This document shows positions 45,411-55,926 of a stretch of DNA of 64,000 nt, piece after piece (position 1 is the stretch's first letter; each line of letters opens with the position of its first letter). This DNA comes from Callorhinus ursinus (lineage: Eukaryota > Chordata > Mammalia > Carnivora > Otariidae): NCBI RefSeq assembly GCF_003265705.1, contig NW_020312788.1, forward strand, positions 8,633,945-8,697,944, given 5' to 3'. The notes below the pieces were generated by a model. That model made no database searches. It worked only from the letters and a program-made list of their open reading frames with translations, and had not been told where the DNA came from. The position numbers and the translations under genes are program-made.

Positions 45411-45840
45411 ATTTAAATATGCAAAATCTATATGAATAAAACAAAATGAAACTATACTGAGATATTATTTCTATTTCAAAAGCTTGACAATGCATTCTGT
45501 TGGCAAGGATGTGGGTACAGAGTCTTCAAAACACTGCAGATGAGACTGCAATGTTATTGCAAATGTTATTACCCTTTACGAAGGAAAACTTGAGAGTATA
45601 CCAAAACTACTTACACATTTGTCCTTTGACTCAAACAGCCCTGGTTCTAGAAAGATACACACTCGAAAGTTTTAAAACTACATATGAATAAGGTTATTCC
45701 TTGTGGATATTGATTGTTCATTGTAAAAAAAAAAACTTAGAAACAATCTGAATATCCATCTATTGGATACTGGGTGAATGAATCAAGATACAGTCATGAA
45801 GTAGGGAACAATATAGCCATTTTAAAAAAGAAAGAATTTT
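45411..45840 (+). mobile_element. Old L1 3'-end fragment
   Basis: CAAGGATGTGGGTACAGAG, GAAAACTTGAGAGTATACC and GAATATCCATCTATTGGATAC are degraded L1 3'-end signatures. Confidence 0.65.
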
Positions 45841-45864
45841 AGTTCATTAAGATAGACTTGTCTT

Positions 45865-46064
45865 GGGTGCCTGGGTGGCTCAGTTGGTTAAGCGACTGCC
45901 TTCGGCTCAGGTCATGATCCTGGAGTCTCGGGATCGAGTCCCACATCGGGCTCCCTGCTCAGCGGGGAGTCTGCTTCTCCCTCTGACCCTCTTCCCTCTC
46001 GTGCTCTCTATCTCTCGTTCTCTCTCTCTCTCAAATAAATAAATAAAATCTTTAGAAAAAAAAA
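45865..46064 (+). mobile_element. Carnivore tRNA-Lys SINE
   Basis: A full SINE flanked by AGATAGACTTGTCTT (45850-45864) and AGATAGGCTTGTCTT (46065-46079). Confidence 0.96.
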
Positions 46065-46204
46065 AGATAGGCTTGTCTTTACTAGTATTATTAGTGTAAT
46101 AATTCTGAAACTGTTAGGAATCCGGTTCTTCAGGCATGAGAAAGGAGAAACAAATATGGAATCAGAAAGGTGAACAAGTACTAGGAGGACTTGGAGGTAT
46201 TAGT

Positions 46205-46221
46205 ATGTGTGTGTGTGTGTG
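46205..46221. repeat. (TG)n run
   Basis: Short TG dinucleotide repeat. Confidence 0.85.
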
Positions 46222-46276
46222 CATGAGTATATGTGTGTGCATGAATGAGATATAAGTGTACATGTATGTATATATT

Positions 46277-46720
46277 TGCTGAGAGTTTGGCCAAACTACA
46301 TAATACACTAGACCCTCCCTGGAGTGCAGGCCAGATAGCAGCTGCAGAGTTACAAGTAAATATAAATCCCTGCTATGTGTACTCTAAAAGTTCTCTTGAT
46401 AAACATTCTCCCCACTGCCCAGGGCTTTCCCTTGTGCACCATCGAAATAAGACCCCCATGGGGCTTACCAAAACCCTGCTCTTTTGGTTTGAATTGATCA
46501 TTCAACAACCCTGAAGCACTCTACCCTCAAACCCTAACAAAGGTTTGTGTCCCAGGTCCTCATGCTCTCTGTCTGCCTGCACCCTGCCTTGACTTCCTAT
46601 GTGGTCCCCCCAAGGCACGTGTGTACCCCTCCTCCGGGACCTGTGAGTGATAAACTTCTCTATTTCACTTTCTCTTGTGGGGGTCTTTTCTTGAACCTTG
46701 GGTCCCCATTCCACACCGCA
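46277..46720 (+). mobile_element. Possible solo LTR of an old endogenous retrovirus
   Basis: The segment ends with GTGAGTGATAAACTTCTC, a CT-rich run and CCCCATTCCACACCGCA, resembling the poly(A) signal, R/U5 and terminal CA of a class I LTR. The 5' border (TGAGAGTTTGG) is a guess and no target duplication was seen. No gag, pol or env flanks it. Confidence 0.35.
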
Positions 46721-47570
46721 GGGTTTTACTTAACAAATGTTAATTTAACAAAGCCACAACACACACACACACAGAGGATTTCAAATACCATTTCCCACCA
46801 AAAATTCAAGAGCTCCTTGGAGAAATGCTTGGTTCGCCTGAGGGATGTAATGTGCAAGACGAGCTTGTGCCTGAAAATAAGGAAATGCTCAAAGGCTGAA
46901 GGAAGAACGTGACAAAATGTTACCAATCAGTGTACCTAGAAAGGGAAGAGTGTATGAGGGATCATACTGCTATTGTTTCAACTGTTTTGTAGGTTTAATG
47001 TTTTTTCTATGTAAAAGATTTTTGAAATATTTATTTTCAGTGAAGATTGCTAGGACATCACCATTACTCAAAAAAAAAATGATAAATGCAAGGAAAGAAG
47101 CAGGGATTTGTTATACTTTTCCTGCACAGGTCATTCTTCAGAGTAACTAAATAGTTGATGAAATATTTTTTATAGAATTCTAGTTAAAAAATAAAAAAGA
47201 AATTACAGAATTGGAAATTTAACCATTTTGCAGTCTTTAATAAAATAGCAGATCCAGACAACAATCATCATCAAAAGATACTAAAACCATTAACTGAAAA
47301 TATGACGAAGAACTGTGTAGTGCACAGATCAGGCTGACAACACCTGATGTAGTAGAAAGAACCACCCTGAATTAGTCTTAACTAAAAACTGAGCCTGAAT
47401 CTATGAAATCTCTTAATCTAAATACCAGTTACTAAGAAATATGGGGGAAGCTGCGCATTAAATGCAAAATGTGAAACATTCTATAGGACAAATTATTCGG
47501 CGTCTCTATCAGATAATTGTTTTACAAAAAAAAGAAAGGAACGGATCTGTTACAGAATTCTAACAAGACC
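46721..47570. other. Unassigned intergenic sequence
   Basis: No gene or element recognised; a short (AC)n run at about 46757-46773. Confidence 0.4.
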
Positions 47571-48005
47571 TACCTAATAAAGACATGTGTCCCCCAAGAC
47601 ATAGCAATCAAATGCAGTTGTGGTTCTCATTTGGATCTTGATTCAAATAATAGAAATACATTCTGATAAAATTGGGAAAATTTGAGAATATTTTTGGGTG
47701 TTAAATAATATTAAGGAATAGTTGTTAAGTGGGGGGAAGTGATAATGGCATGATAATGTATGTATATCTAGATTATATATATATATGCCTCTTTAGATAT
47801 ACATATTGAGAATTTATGAGTGAATGATAATGGGATTTACTCTAGCCTTTCCTCACTGAAAACAAACGACCAAAAACAGGGAGGGGGATAGATACAACAA
47901 CACTGGCAAAATATTGATAATTCTTGAGGTTGTGTGACAGGTTTCTTATGCCATTCTTTGTACTTTTCTTGTGTTTGAAAATTCTTGTAATAAAAAGAAG
48001 AAGAA
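47571..48005 (+). mobile_element. Ancient LINE 3' end (L1ME/HAL1-like)
   Basis: CATTTGGATCTTGATTCAAA, TATTGATAATTCTTGAGGTTG and GTGTTTGAAAATTCTTGTAATAAAAAG follow a common old LINE-1 3'-end pattern. Confidence 0.55.
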
Positions 48006-50494
48006 ACATAAAAGAGATTTGGCTAGGGAGGTAGCAATGGATCTGGGATCCACTGGCAGATCTGAAAAATAGTCTAAAGGGAGAACTAATAGAAGTAATT
48101 GAATGTGGGAGATGAGCAGTAGCATCTTGGTAAGTGTTTGAGGACCCATTCTCTAGAGGACTGGGTTGGGGAGTGAGGGAAGACACTCAATTTGTAGTTA
48201 TTGCCAATGTTCATGGTGTGAGCATTCCCCCCCTGACCAGTCTCACATTGAACACAGATTTGGGAAGAAATGTGCACTATAGCCTCTCCCCAGTATGCGA
48301 ACGCACAGCACACCATCATTCCATAGGATGAGGAAACGTGATGAGTTGAGCGTTACTGCTAAGTTTCTGTCTTCAGCAATTGGGCAGTGCAACTGAGACA
48401 CGATGTTAGGTGAGTGAGAGCTGTTGTAATTTTGTCATTAAAATTAAATATACATGGGAATGAAAGAACCTCGACTTCAGAATAGTGGCTTACCTCTGGC
48501 TGGGAGTCAAGATGAGGAGAAGGGGGCACTGGACGAGGACTTCAATTTCTATGGTGTTTGGAATTTTCTGTTTTAAGATAGGTGGTGAGTTAATAGGTGT
48601 TCATTTAATTGTTCTTTATATCGTTTTTATTTCTTAAATGTCTTAAACTTATTCGTAATAAATTATAAATGAAGTGATCATAAGAAAAGAGAATGAGAAG
48701 GAAAAGCTGGTGTGTTCTAAATTCCCAGTAAAATACCCATGGAGACAAAAATGGTGATAATAATTATAATACATTATTTTGTAGCCATGGCTGGTGATTC
48801 TGGTTACATTTCTACCAACTCAGCTCCCCTTGTCACGTCAGCAACTTTCACTGTGTTCATCTACTCCTGCTGAATTATACCAGCATGTTCTGAGAGATGG
48901 AAAGTGTTTAGGAAGATGCTTCCACATGTGTTTTAGAGCAGTCACTGTGACTCTCACAGTTTAGTCCCTTTCTTCTTTTTAGTTCTAGTTTCTCTTAACA
49001 CTCTCTTTAATTCTCCCTTTGGCCATCTTATTGCTCAGATGTCTTCTGCTTTGGACACGGATATCTGTGTCCCCTTCAGCTGAGCATTCTCCTCTCTTTT
49101 CTCCTTTTACCTAGAATGAACTGCTAATCTCATAAAACAACTTTAAAGATAGGAGGGAAGTTGTAGTTTGGAAGAACGTTTGGTTGAAAAATGTTGAAGA
49201 TTTGAATTAAAAAACTGAAGGTGAACAGAAAGCAAGAGGTAAGCCACATATGATGGAAGTAGCATGGCTAGAAGGTGGCATGGAGCTTGCATTCTAGAGT
49301 TCTGGTTTGGCATCTAGATGGTATCATCCACTGAAGAGTAAATATTGGATAAGGAGCAGGTTTTAAGGGCTGGAGGGAAAATAGTATTTGGTTTAGGACA
49401 TAGGAAAGGTATCCAGTTGGCTTCTCCACCCACCCCTACTCCAGAAGAACCCACTAAAACTTGTCCCACAAAGGAAGGATGGAGCAGATCAAATTATAGT
49501 GCATTAAGAAGAGACAGGAAAATGAGGGATACAGATAACAAGCATAGACCACTGTGATCTCTCAAGTTCTGCCCAAATGAAAAGGAATAGGAGGGGTTGG
49601 AAGGCTTCTGCAGAAGAAGGACATAGGAGCAGGGTGATTGGAAGAGGAACGGGATTGATTCTATATTTGCATAATGTTTTAGATAAAATTAAGAAGATTT
49701 ACTAACTGGTCAGGTGGGGAAAAAAGGGGAAAGGAGAGAGCTGCTTCTTAGGAGCCAGAGGTGGTTGTCAGTTGATTGAATATTTGTCGGTCGCTTTGTA
49801 AAGAAGAGATGACTTGAGGACAAATCAGTATCTCCTCCCAGCCTTGGCAGACCACATGCAAAGCAGCGTGGGGAAAGGCTGTCCTTGAGATGGATTTGCC
49901 ACTCTCGTCTCTGTCCCCTGGAGGGAACTAGAGAAGGAAGAAACCTCGAGATTGACAAGACTGACGGCCTCCGTCCTGATCAGGCGTGTCAAGTTACAAG
50001 GTCACAAAAATGGCTGAGGAACAAGGTTTCAGAAACTTCAGAAGGCAGAATCTGAGCTTAAACCAGAACGTTGCTGGAAAGCAATTCTGAAGTTTTGCTC
50101 TTTAGAAATGATATTCCCCTCCCCCCTGGGAAATTACAGGTCCTGCCAAGACAGAGAGAGTTCCTGCTTTTTCCCCAGTGTTTTTGAGTGATCTCTCTCA
50201 CTTTTCCAATAATTATAATTTCATTTTTGATGTTTGAAATCATTTCCATCTGACATCTGGAGCAAATACGTCGCATTTCTAGGAAACTAGCTTCCTTTTT
50301 TCCCCCAAGAAACTTAACATTTAGAGTAACACATCTTCCTTGAAAATTCATGGTGCTTCAGATTCTTAACCACGCCATACCCCAGCTAGAGAAACAGAGC
50401 ATAAGCAGCGGCGGATCAGTGTGGTAGAGAAGAATGAAGACGGTCTCTGAGATCGGGCGGAGTGGGGCTGACAGGTCAGCTCTATCAGAGACCA
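48006..50494. other. Unassigned intergenic sequence
   Basis: Mostly unique sequence. 48440-48670 may hold another degraded LINE 3' end (TTACCTCTGGCTGGGAGTC, then TTCGTAATAAATTATAAATG). No gene recognised. Confidence 0.4.
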
Positions 50495-50645
50495 GCCATA
50501 CTGTTTGCCTCTCCAAACCCCAGTGAAATAGGGATAATGATCCCCACCTCATGGTTTTGTTGTGGTATGTGAGAGAGCACCTTCCAGGCTCATGGAGCAG
50601 TACCTGGCACATAGAACACTTTTGATAAGTGGAATCCTCTATTAC
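50495..50645 (-). repeat. MIR SINE relic
   Basis: GTGAAATAGGGATAATGATCC and CAGTACCTGGCACATAGAACA match antisense MIR. Confidence 0.75.
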
Positions 50646-50797
50646 ATGAATTATTTTAAAACCAGTGGTGAGGAGTTAATGTCGCCAATAGTCTTAGTAA
50701 ATACACACTAGTATTGTTGTGGCTTTGATGATGGGAACAGAATACTCGATCATCGTTATAAATCCAAAACGGTCTGTTCAATAGAACCATGATGTTC

Positions 50798-50999
50798 GGG
50801 GCGCCTGGGTGGCTCAGTTGGTTAAGCGGCTGCCTTCGGCTCAGGTCATGATCCTGGAGTCCCGGGATCGAGTCCCACATCGGGCTCCCTGCTCAGCGGG
50901 GAGTCTGCTTCTTCCTCTGACTCTCTTCCCTCTCATGCTCTCTATCTCTCATTCTCTCTCTCTCTCAAATAAATAAATAAAATCTTTAAAAAAAAAAAA
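50798..50999 (+). mobile_element. Carnivore tRNA-Lys SINE
   Basis: A full SINE with A-tail. Flanks ACCATGATGTTC and GCCATGAAGTTC form an imperfect target duplication. Confidence 0.95.
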
Positions 51000-51029
51000 G
51001 CCATGAAGTTCAAGATGAACACAGATGCT

Positions 51030-51530
51030 TTCATGAATAAGGCTCTAGTAGTTCCTTATTGCTACTGTGACAAATCACCACCAACTTAGTTGCTTAAAAC
51101 AACACAAATGTATTACCTTGCCGTTCTGCAGGTCAGAAACCCAAAATGAGTTTCAATGGGCTGAAATGAAACGTTTCGGCAGGGCCACCCTCTCTCCAGG
51201 GCTCTAGGAGAGAATTCGTCCTCTTGCATTTTCTGACTCCTTGGAGGCTGCCTACATTCCTCGGCTTGTGGCCTCTTCCCCTGTCTTCCCAGCGTGCCTC
51301 TCCAGTCTCAGCTCCCAGCTTCTCTCTCACCCTCTCCTCCCATCTCCCTCCAAGTACATTGGCGATAACACTGGGTCTACCTGGCTAGCCCAGGACAATC
51401 TGTCCATCTCAAAGTCTTGAACTTAACCACATCTACAAAGCCCCCCTTTTCCACGTAAGGCAACATCTTCACACGCTCTGGGGATCTGGATATGGATGTT
51501 TCTGAGGCACCATCACCTAGTCCGACGCAA
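51030..51530. repeat. Common mammalian interspersed repeat (family not named)
   Basis: TTGCTACTGTGACAAATCACC, TTGCTTAAAACAACACAAATG, CGGCTTGTGGCCTCTTCC and the end region with ACATCTACAAAGCCC are a very common mammalian repeat pattern. I recognise the pattern but not the family with certainty. Confidence 0.6.
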
Positions 51531-52740
51531 AACCCAAGACATATCACACGGGTATAACAGGGAGAAAATATCAGTTTTACGGTAAAAGTCTTGAGATTGA
51601 TTGTGGGACATCATCTACGCCAGAAACAAAAATGAAATGCTCTAATTTAAACAATAAATATGCTACCTGGGTAAGATAAGAAGAAAATGTTGCTGTTTAT
51701 TGACGGCTGATTAGGACTTGAGCAGAAATGCTGTCACCAGTGTTATGTAGTGAGCTGTGGAATAGACTCCAAAGAGAAACATTTTAAATTACAAAAAATA
51801 TTGTAGAGGGGGAAAAGACAAAGAGTCTTCTGAGAAATAAAGGAATTGCAACAGTGTCGCGTGGGGTGGGGGAGGGGAATAGCATAAGTCTTAATAGTGA
51901 ATTGCAAGGATGTGGAATGGGGGCCAGAGATAATTAGCGGGAAAGGTTGATCTTGTCCTTTCCATAGTCACAGAGAGCTATAAAAGAGGAAATGGGCCAA
52001 ACTGCAGTGAGAAGCTGGGTTTTTAAAAAAGGAAGTTCTTGACCATGAAGATCAGACTACCAAGGGAAGCTGTGTAATCTCCATCCTTAAAGAGCTTTAA
52101 AAATAGTATAAACAGCCATCTGCACAAGATGATTTATGCATTGACCTTCAGGAGGCGGGCCCAGATCATCTCATGAAGTCCCTTCCAAGTGTGGGATTCT
52201 ATGATTTAATCAGTATGTGATTTTTCTCAGCTCCACATTTTGTGAGATAACCAGCAGATGGAAGCCACAAATTCCCCAACATCATACCAAAATCATGGTT
52301 CCTCACACTGGTAGAGCCCGGTCAAGCTTGCCAAATTGGCATCGGTTGTAAAAATCATTGAAGGACCCACCTCAAACATTTATTTATCTCCTCGTGGGTG
52401 TCTGGACCACCCATGTCCACAAAATACAGATAATCCTTATCCCGATTCATGTGCATTTAGCTTCAATTTAGCATAGGAGAAAGTTGCACGCGTTAGAAAT
52501 ATTTGTCTGGTTTTGAAATCCCAGGCAGTACGTCTCAAAAATGTCATTAGAAATTTCCAGACCCTAGTCAAAGCAGAAATGAGGCCAATTGGGCATTTTG
52601 CTTTGAGAAGATTCACAGCTCACTTGGGCCTTCGAGCTTCTCACTTAGATGACAGATACAGTTCTCCGTGTACATTCATTTGTTCACTGAACAAATATTT
52701 GAGTGCTGACTGCATTCGCGATTATGTACAAAGCACTGGG
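51531..52740. other. Unassigned intergenic sequence
   Basis: No gene or element recognised. Confidence 0.4.
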
Positions 52741-53275
52741 ATGCAACCTTGAGTCAGACTCTACCCTTCCCTCGTGGAGCTCAGAGTCAACAGGGGGAGA
52801 CCAACAAATAAACAGGGCATTTTGATGCAGAGCCGTAAAAACTGCAGCAAAGCGAGGGACACGGTGCTAACTTGGAGGAGCAACCAACCCAGCTACAGGG
52901 GACCCAAGAGGATTTCTGGAGGAAGTGATGCCCAAGCTCGGGTCTCAAGGATGAATGGACACCGCAGGGGAAGGAGGGTGGTAGAAAGAGTAATTCGTGG
53001 AGAGGGAACAACCTGGTTGAGAGGCTGGTGGAATGCATGGTATGGGAAGTGACTGTCTGTGAGAATGGAGGGAGCGTGCAGGGGCAGGCAGAGAAGGGTG
53101 TAAGGTGGGTGGGAGGGAGAAGAGACCACGCGACAGTTAGAAATGAGGATTGAGAGATCACAAGAGGCCTCATAGGCTTGCTGAAGAATTTGGACTTGGT
53201 GTGAGGATCATGAGAAGCCACTGAAAGATAGAGATCGGGTTTGTCCTTTCCAAAGATATAGTAGTACAAACTTGA
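52741..53275 (+). repeat. Ancient interspersed repeat (family uncertain)
   Basis: The order CTCGTGGAGCTCAGAGTC, GGAGACCAACAAATAAACAG, GGAAGTGATGCCCAAGC and GAATTTGGACTTGGTG resembles a widespread ancient repeat. The 175-codon minus-strand frame here is therefore unlikely to be a gene. Confidence 0.5.
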
Positions 53276-54389
53276 ATGCAAGGGAAAGAAAAACATTTGC
53301 ATTTGTTTCAGCAAGAGGGGGAGTTTATCAGGAGGATATTAAGAATATAAGGAATCAGAGTAAGACCTGAACGTCCAAGCTGAATGAAGGGCCACGATAT
53401 GTGTTGGCAGCTACTGAGCCAGGCACAGGAACATCGTGTTGCCTCATTTATCTTCCATCGCTACTCCTTTGTGCTTTACCCCTTCCTCGCTCTTTCTGTT
53501 TCTCCGGTTACATTCGTGGTCACCATAGGCTTCTGAATGTTAAGCTCTCAGTCCTGACAACTCAGAAACAGACCTGGTCCAGTTCTCTCATTCCGAAATC
53601 CAAAATGCCAGGGGAAGAGATGTCCAGGTCCTGCTTCAGTCTAGGAGCTCATTTCTTGACTGAAGAGACATGCCAGGGAGCAGAGGTACATAACAACAGG
53701 GTAGCCTTGGAGCAGCAACTGGGCCGGGGAAGGAGGGACCCTTCCCAGAAATGGAAGGGCTGCTTTGCAGGTTTGCCGGTGTGTCCTTGTTGCAACTTGA
53801 ACTGATGGAAAGCCTGGAGGTCACTGTGGAGATGGTTGTATGTGTGGAGCTTATACCTGGGCTCAATGAGGAGAGCTGAAGCCGCCATGAAGCCCGAGAT
53901 CGACACAGGCACACCAGCCACGTGGCCAGGGCAAGCTCTGGACCTCCATTAGACTCCACAATCCAGAGAACAGGTTTCTGGGAATGTGTTCTTATTCAAA
54001 ACTGTAACTACTGGCAAGTTCTACTCTCCTATATGAATTTCCAACCAGCGTGCTTTTACTCAAATTGTTCTTTTGTTTCATCGTGTTACTAAAAAAAGTA
54101 TGACAGGTTGGCACGCTTGTTTATGTGAATGTCTGCAACCGTAATTTTCTACATGTTAATTTGGGATCATTATATAGGCTACCGTTTATAATAGTCTCTG
54201 AAACAATAAAATCATCTTATCAGTATTAATAAAATCTTCCTTAAATTTGTGAAGTGTGAGGTATAAACCTTTTAATTAATGAATAATTTACCTCCCTCGA
54301 GTCTCCATCCGTTTTAAATTCCGGCCAGCAGATGCTACGTTAAGCAATATGTATGCAGTTACCTGTTTGACCACTAGATGGCACCATAC
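53276..54389. other. Unassigned intergenic sequence
   Basis: No gene or element recognised; the open frames in 53400-53960 are antisense to each other and match no family. Confidence 0.4.
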
Positions 54390-54840
54390 ATCTTTCCTTC
54401 TATTTTAATCTCAAACTCGCTTTTACAGACATGGGATTTGCTTTTTTGTTATTGTTTTCCAAAGAGTTAATGGTATTTTTGCACCATTTATTGAATAGTC
54501 ATCAGTGTCACTACTTGTTTGTGGTACTACCTTTAATCATATACTAAATTTCTATATATGCTACACTGTGTTTCCAGGCAATTTTATCATTTTATCTGTC
54601 AATCCTTATGACAAAACCATGCTGTTTTAATTATTTTAGTTTTACAATACACTTTAATATCTTCTATCACCATCATTTCTCCTCAACTGTGTCTTCAATT
54701 TCAAAATCTTTCTTCCCCCTTAATTTATTTATCCACATGAAATCTAGGGTCATTTTATCATCTTAAAAATACCCACTGGCACTTTCATTGAAATTGTCAA
54801 TAAATTTAGGAATAAATTTACCAGTTAATTTGGGGGAAAG
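54390..54840 (-). mobile_element. Ancient antisense L1 RT fragment
   Basis: ATGCTGTTTTAATTATTTTAG, TTTACAATACACTTTAATATC and TGAAATTGTCAATAAATTTAGG follow antisense old-L1 ORF2. Confidence 0.6.
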
Positions 54841-55701
54841 TTACATCTTTGCAATATTCATTTCCTTTGTAGGATGGATGCATTTGAACCAGTGATGTGG
54901 ACGAGAACATGTGCAGAATTCTTGGCATTTGCATGAGCGTGTGTGTGCACATATAGAGAATAAATAAGTACATAGCATGGGACAGTCAAATATTCCTCAT
55001 AAAAGAAGGAAAATTGGGAGAACTTCTCATGTCCAACTATAGCCGAATGACAATATAGCAGAATACTGCTCCATAACATATAATGATTTTGAATGGTTGT
55101 CAAATGAGAAAATGCTAATAATAAAAGGTCAAGTAGATATAGTATATGTAAATATATACACAACGTGATAACAGTTTTGTTTAAAAATAGAGACAGAAGG
55201 AAAGAGGCAAACGCTAATTCATTCTCACTGGGAGCAGCATTGCCACTAATTCATGTTTTAACAATTTTTAGAATTTTCTATATTTTCTACAGTGAACATG
55301 TATTGCTTTCATAATCAGAAAAACAAAACAAACTTCTAAACCTTTAAAACAAACAAGCTTCATGGAGATTGCAAAGATAAACCATTTTCTTCTATATAGG
55401 TATACCTATGCATATAGTTATTGCTCAGTTTTTTAGAAAAATTACTTATTAAATAAGTACTTCTGTAATATTCAAAATCAAAAAGTCTCCCATAGCTCAA
55501 AAAGTACCTTTCTGATACTTTTTCTACATATGTACCCTGCTATTGCCTCAGAAAGATGCTGTCACCTATCTCAAGTTGTAAGTCACAGTCGCCAGGAAAC
55601 TTATTGTGTTCAGACTCTCCATCTTCACTTTTTTTGTACATGTCAACCCTCTCAAATTTTTCCTGAGACCAAGTCTTCATCTTCCGGTAAGTAATAAAAA
55701 T
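54841..55701. other. Unassigned intergenic sequence
   Basis: 55170-55340 may be a degraded LINE or LTR end (TTTTCTACAGTGAACATG), but the family is unclear. Confidence 0.35.
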
Positions 55702-55926
55702 CAGTGGGTCTCAAACTTTTTGGTCTCCGGGGCCTTTTATCCTCTTAAAATTTATTGACTACCCCAAAGACCTTTGTTAATTTAGGTCATACTTATTAAT
55801 ATTTAGTAATATTACTTATTAATATTTAGTGATACTCATTAATATTTACGAGTATTTAAAATATTGGTCTTAATATTTAAAATTAAAACAGACATTTCTA
55901 AATATCTATTTAATTCATTTAAAATA
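55702..55926 (+). mobile_element. hAT-type DNA transposon relic, left half
   Basis: It starts CAGTGGGTCTCAAACTTTTTG, a typical hAT-Charlie terminal repeat, and continues CTCTTAAAATTTATTGAC and CCAAAGACCTTTGTTAATTTA. The sequence breaks off at TTTAATTCATTTAAAATAA and appears to resume at 59417. Confidence 0.7.

Noticed and set aside
52787..53314. 175-codon minus-strand open frame
   Set aside because: It overlaps an ancient interspersed repeat, has other frames open on both strands and matches no protein family that I recognise.
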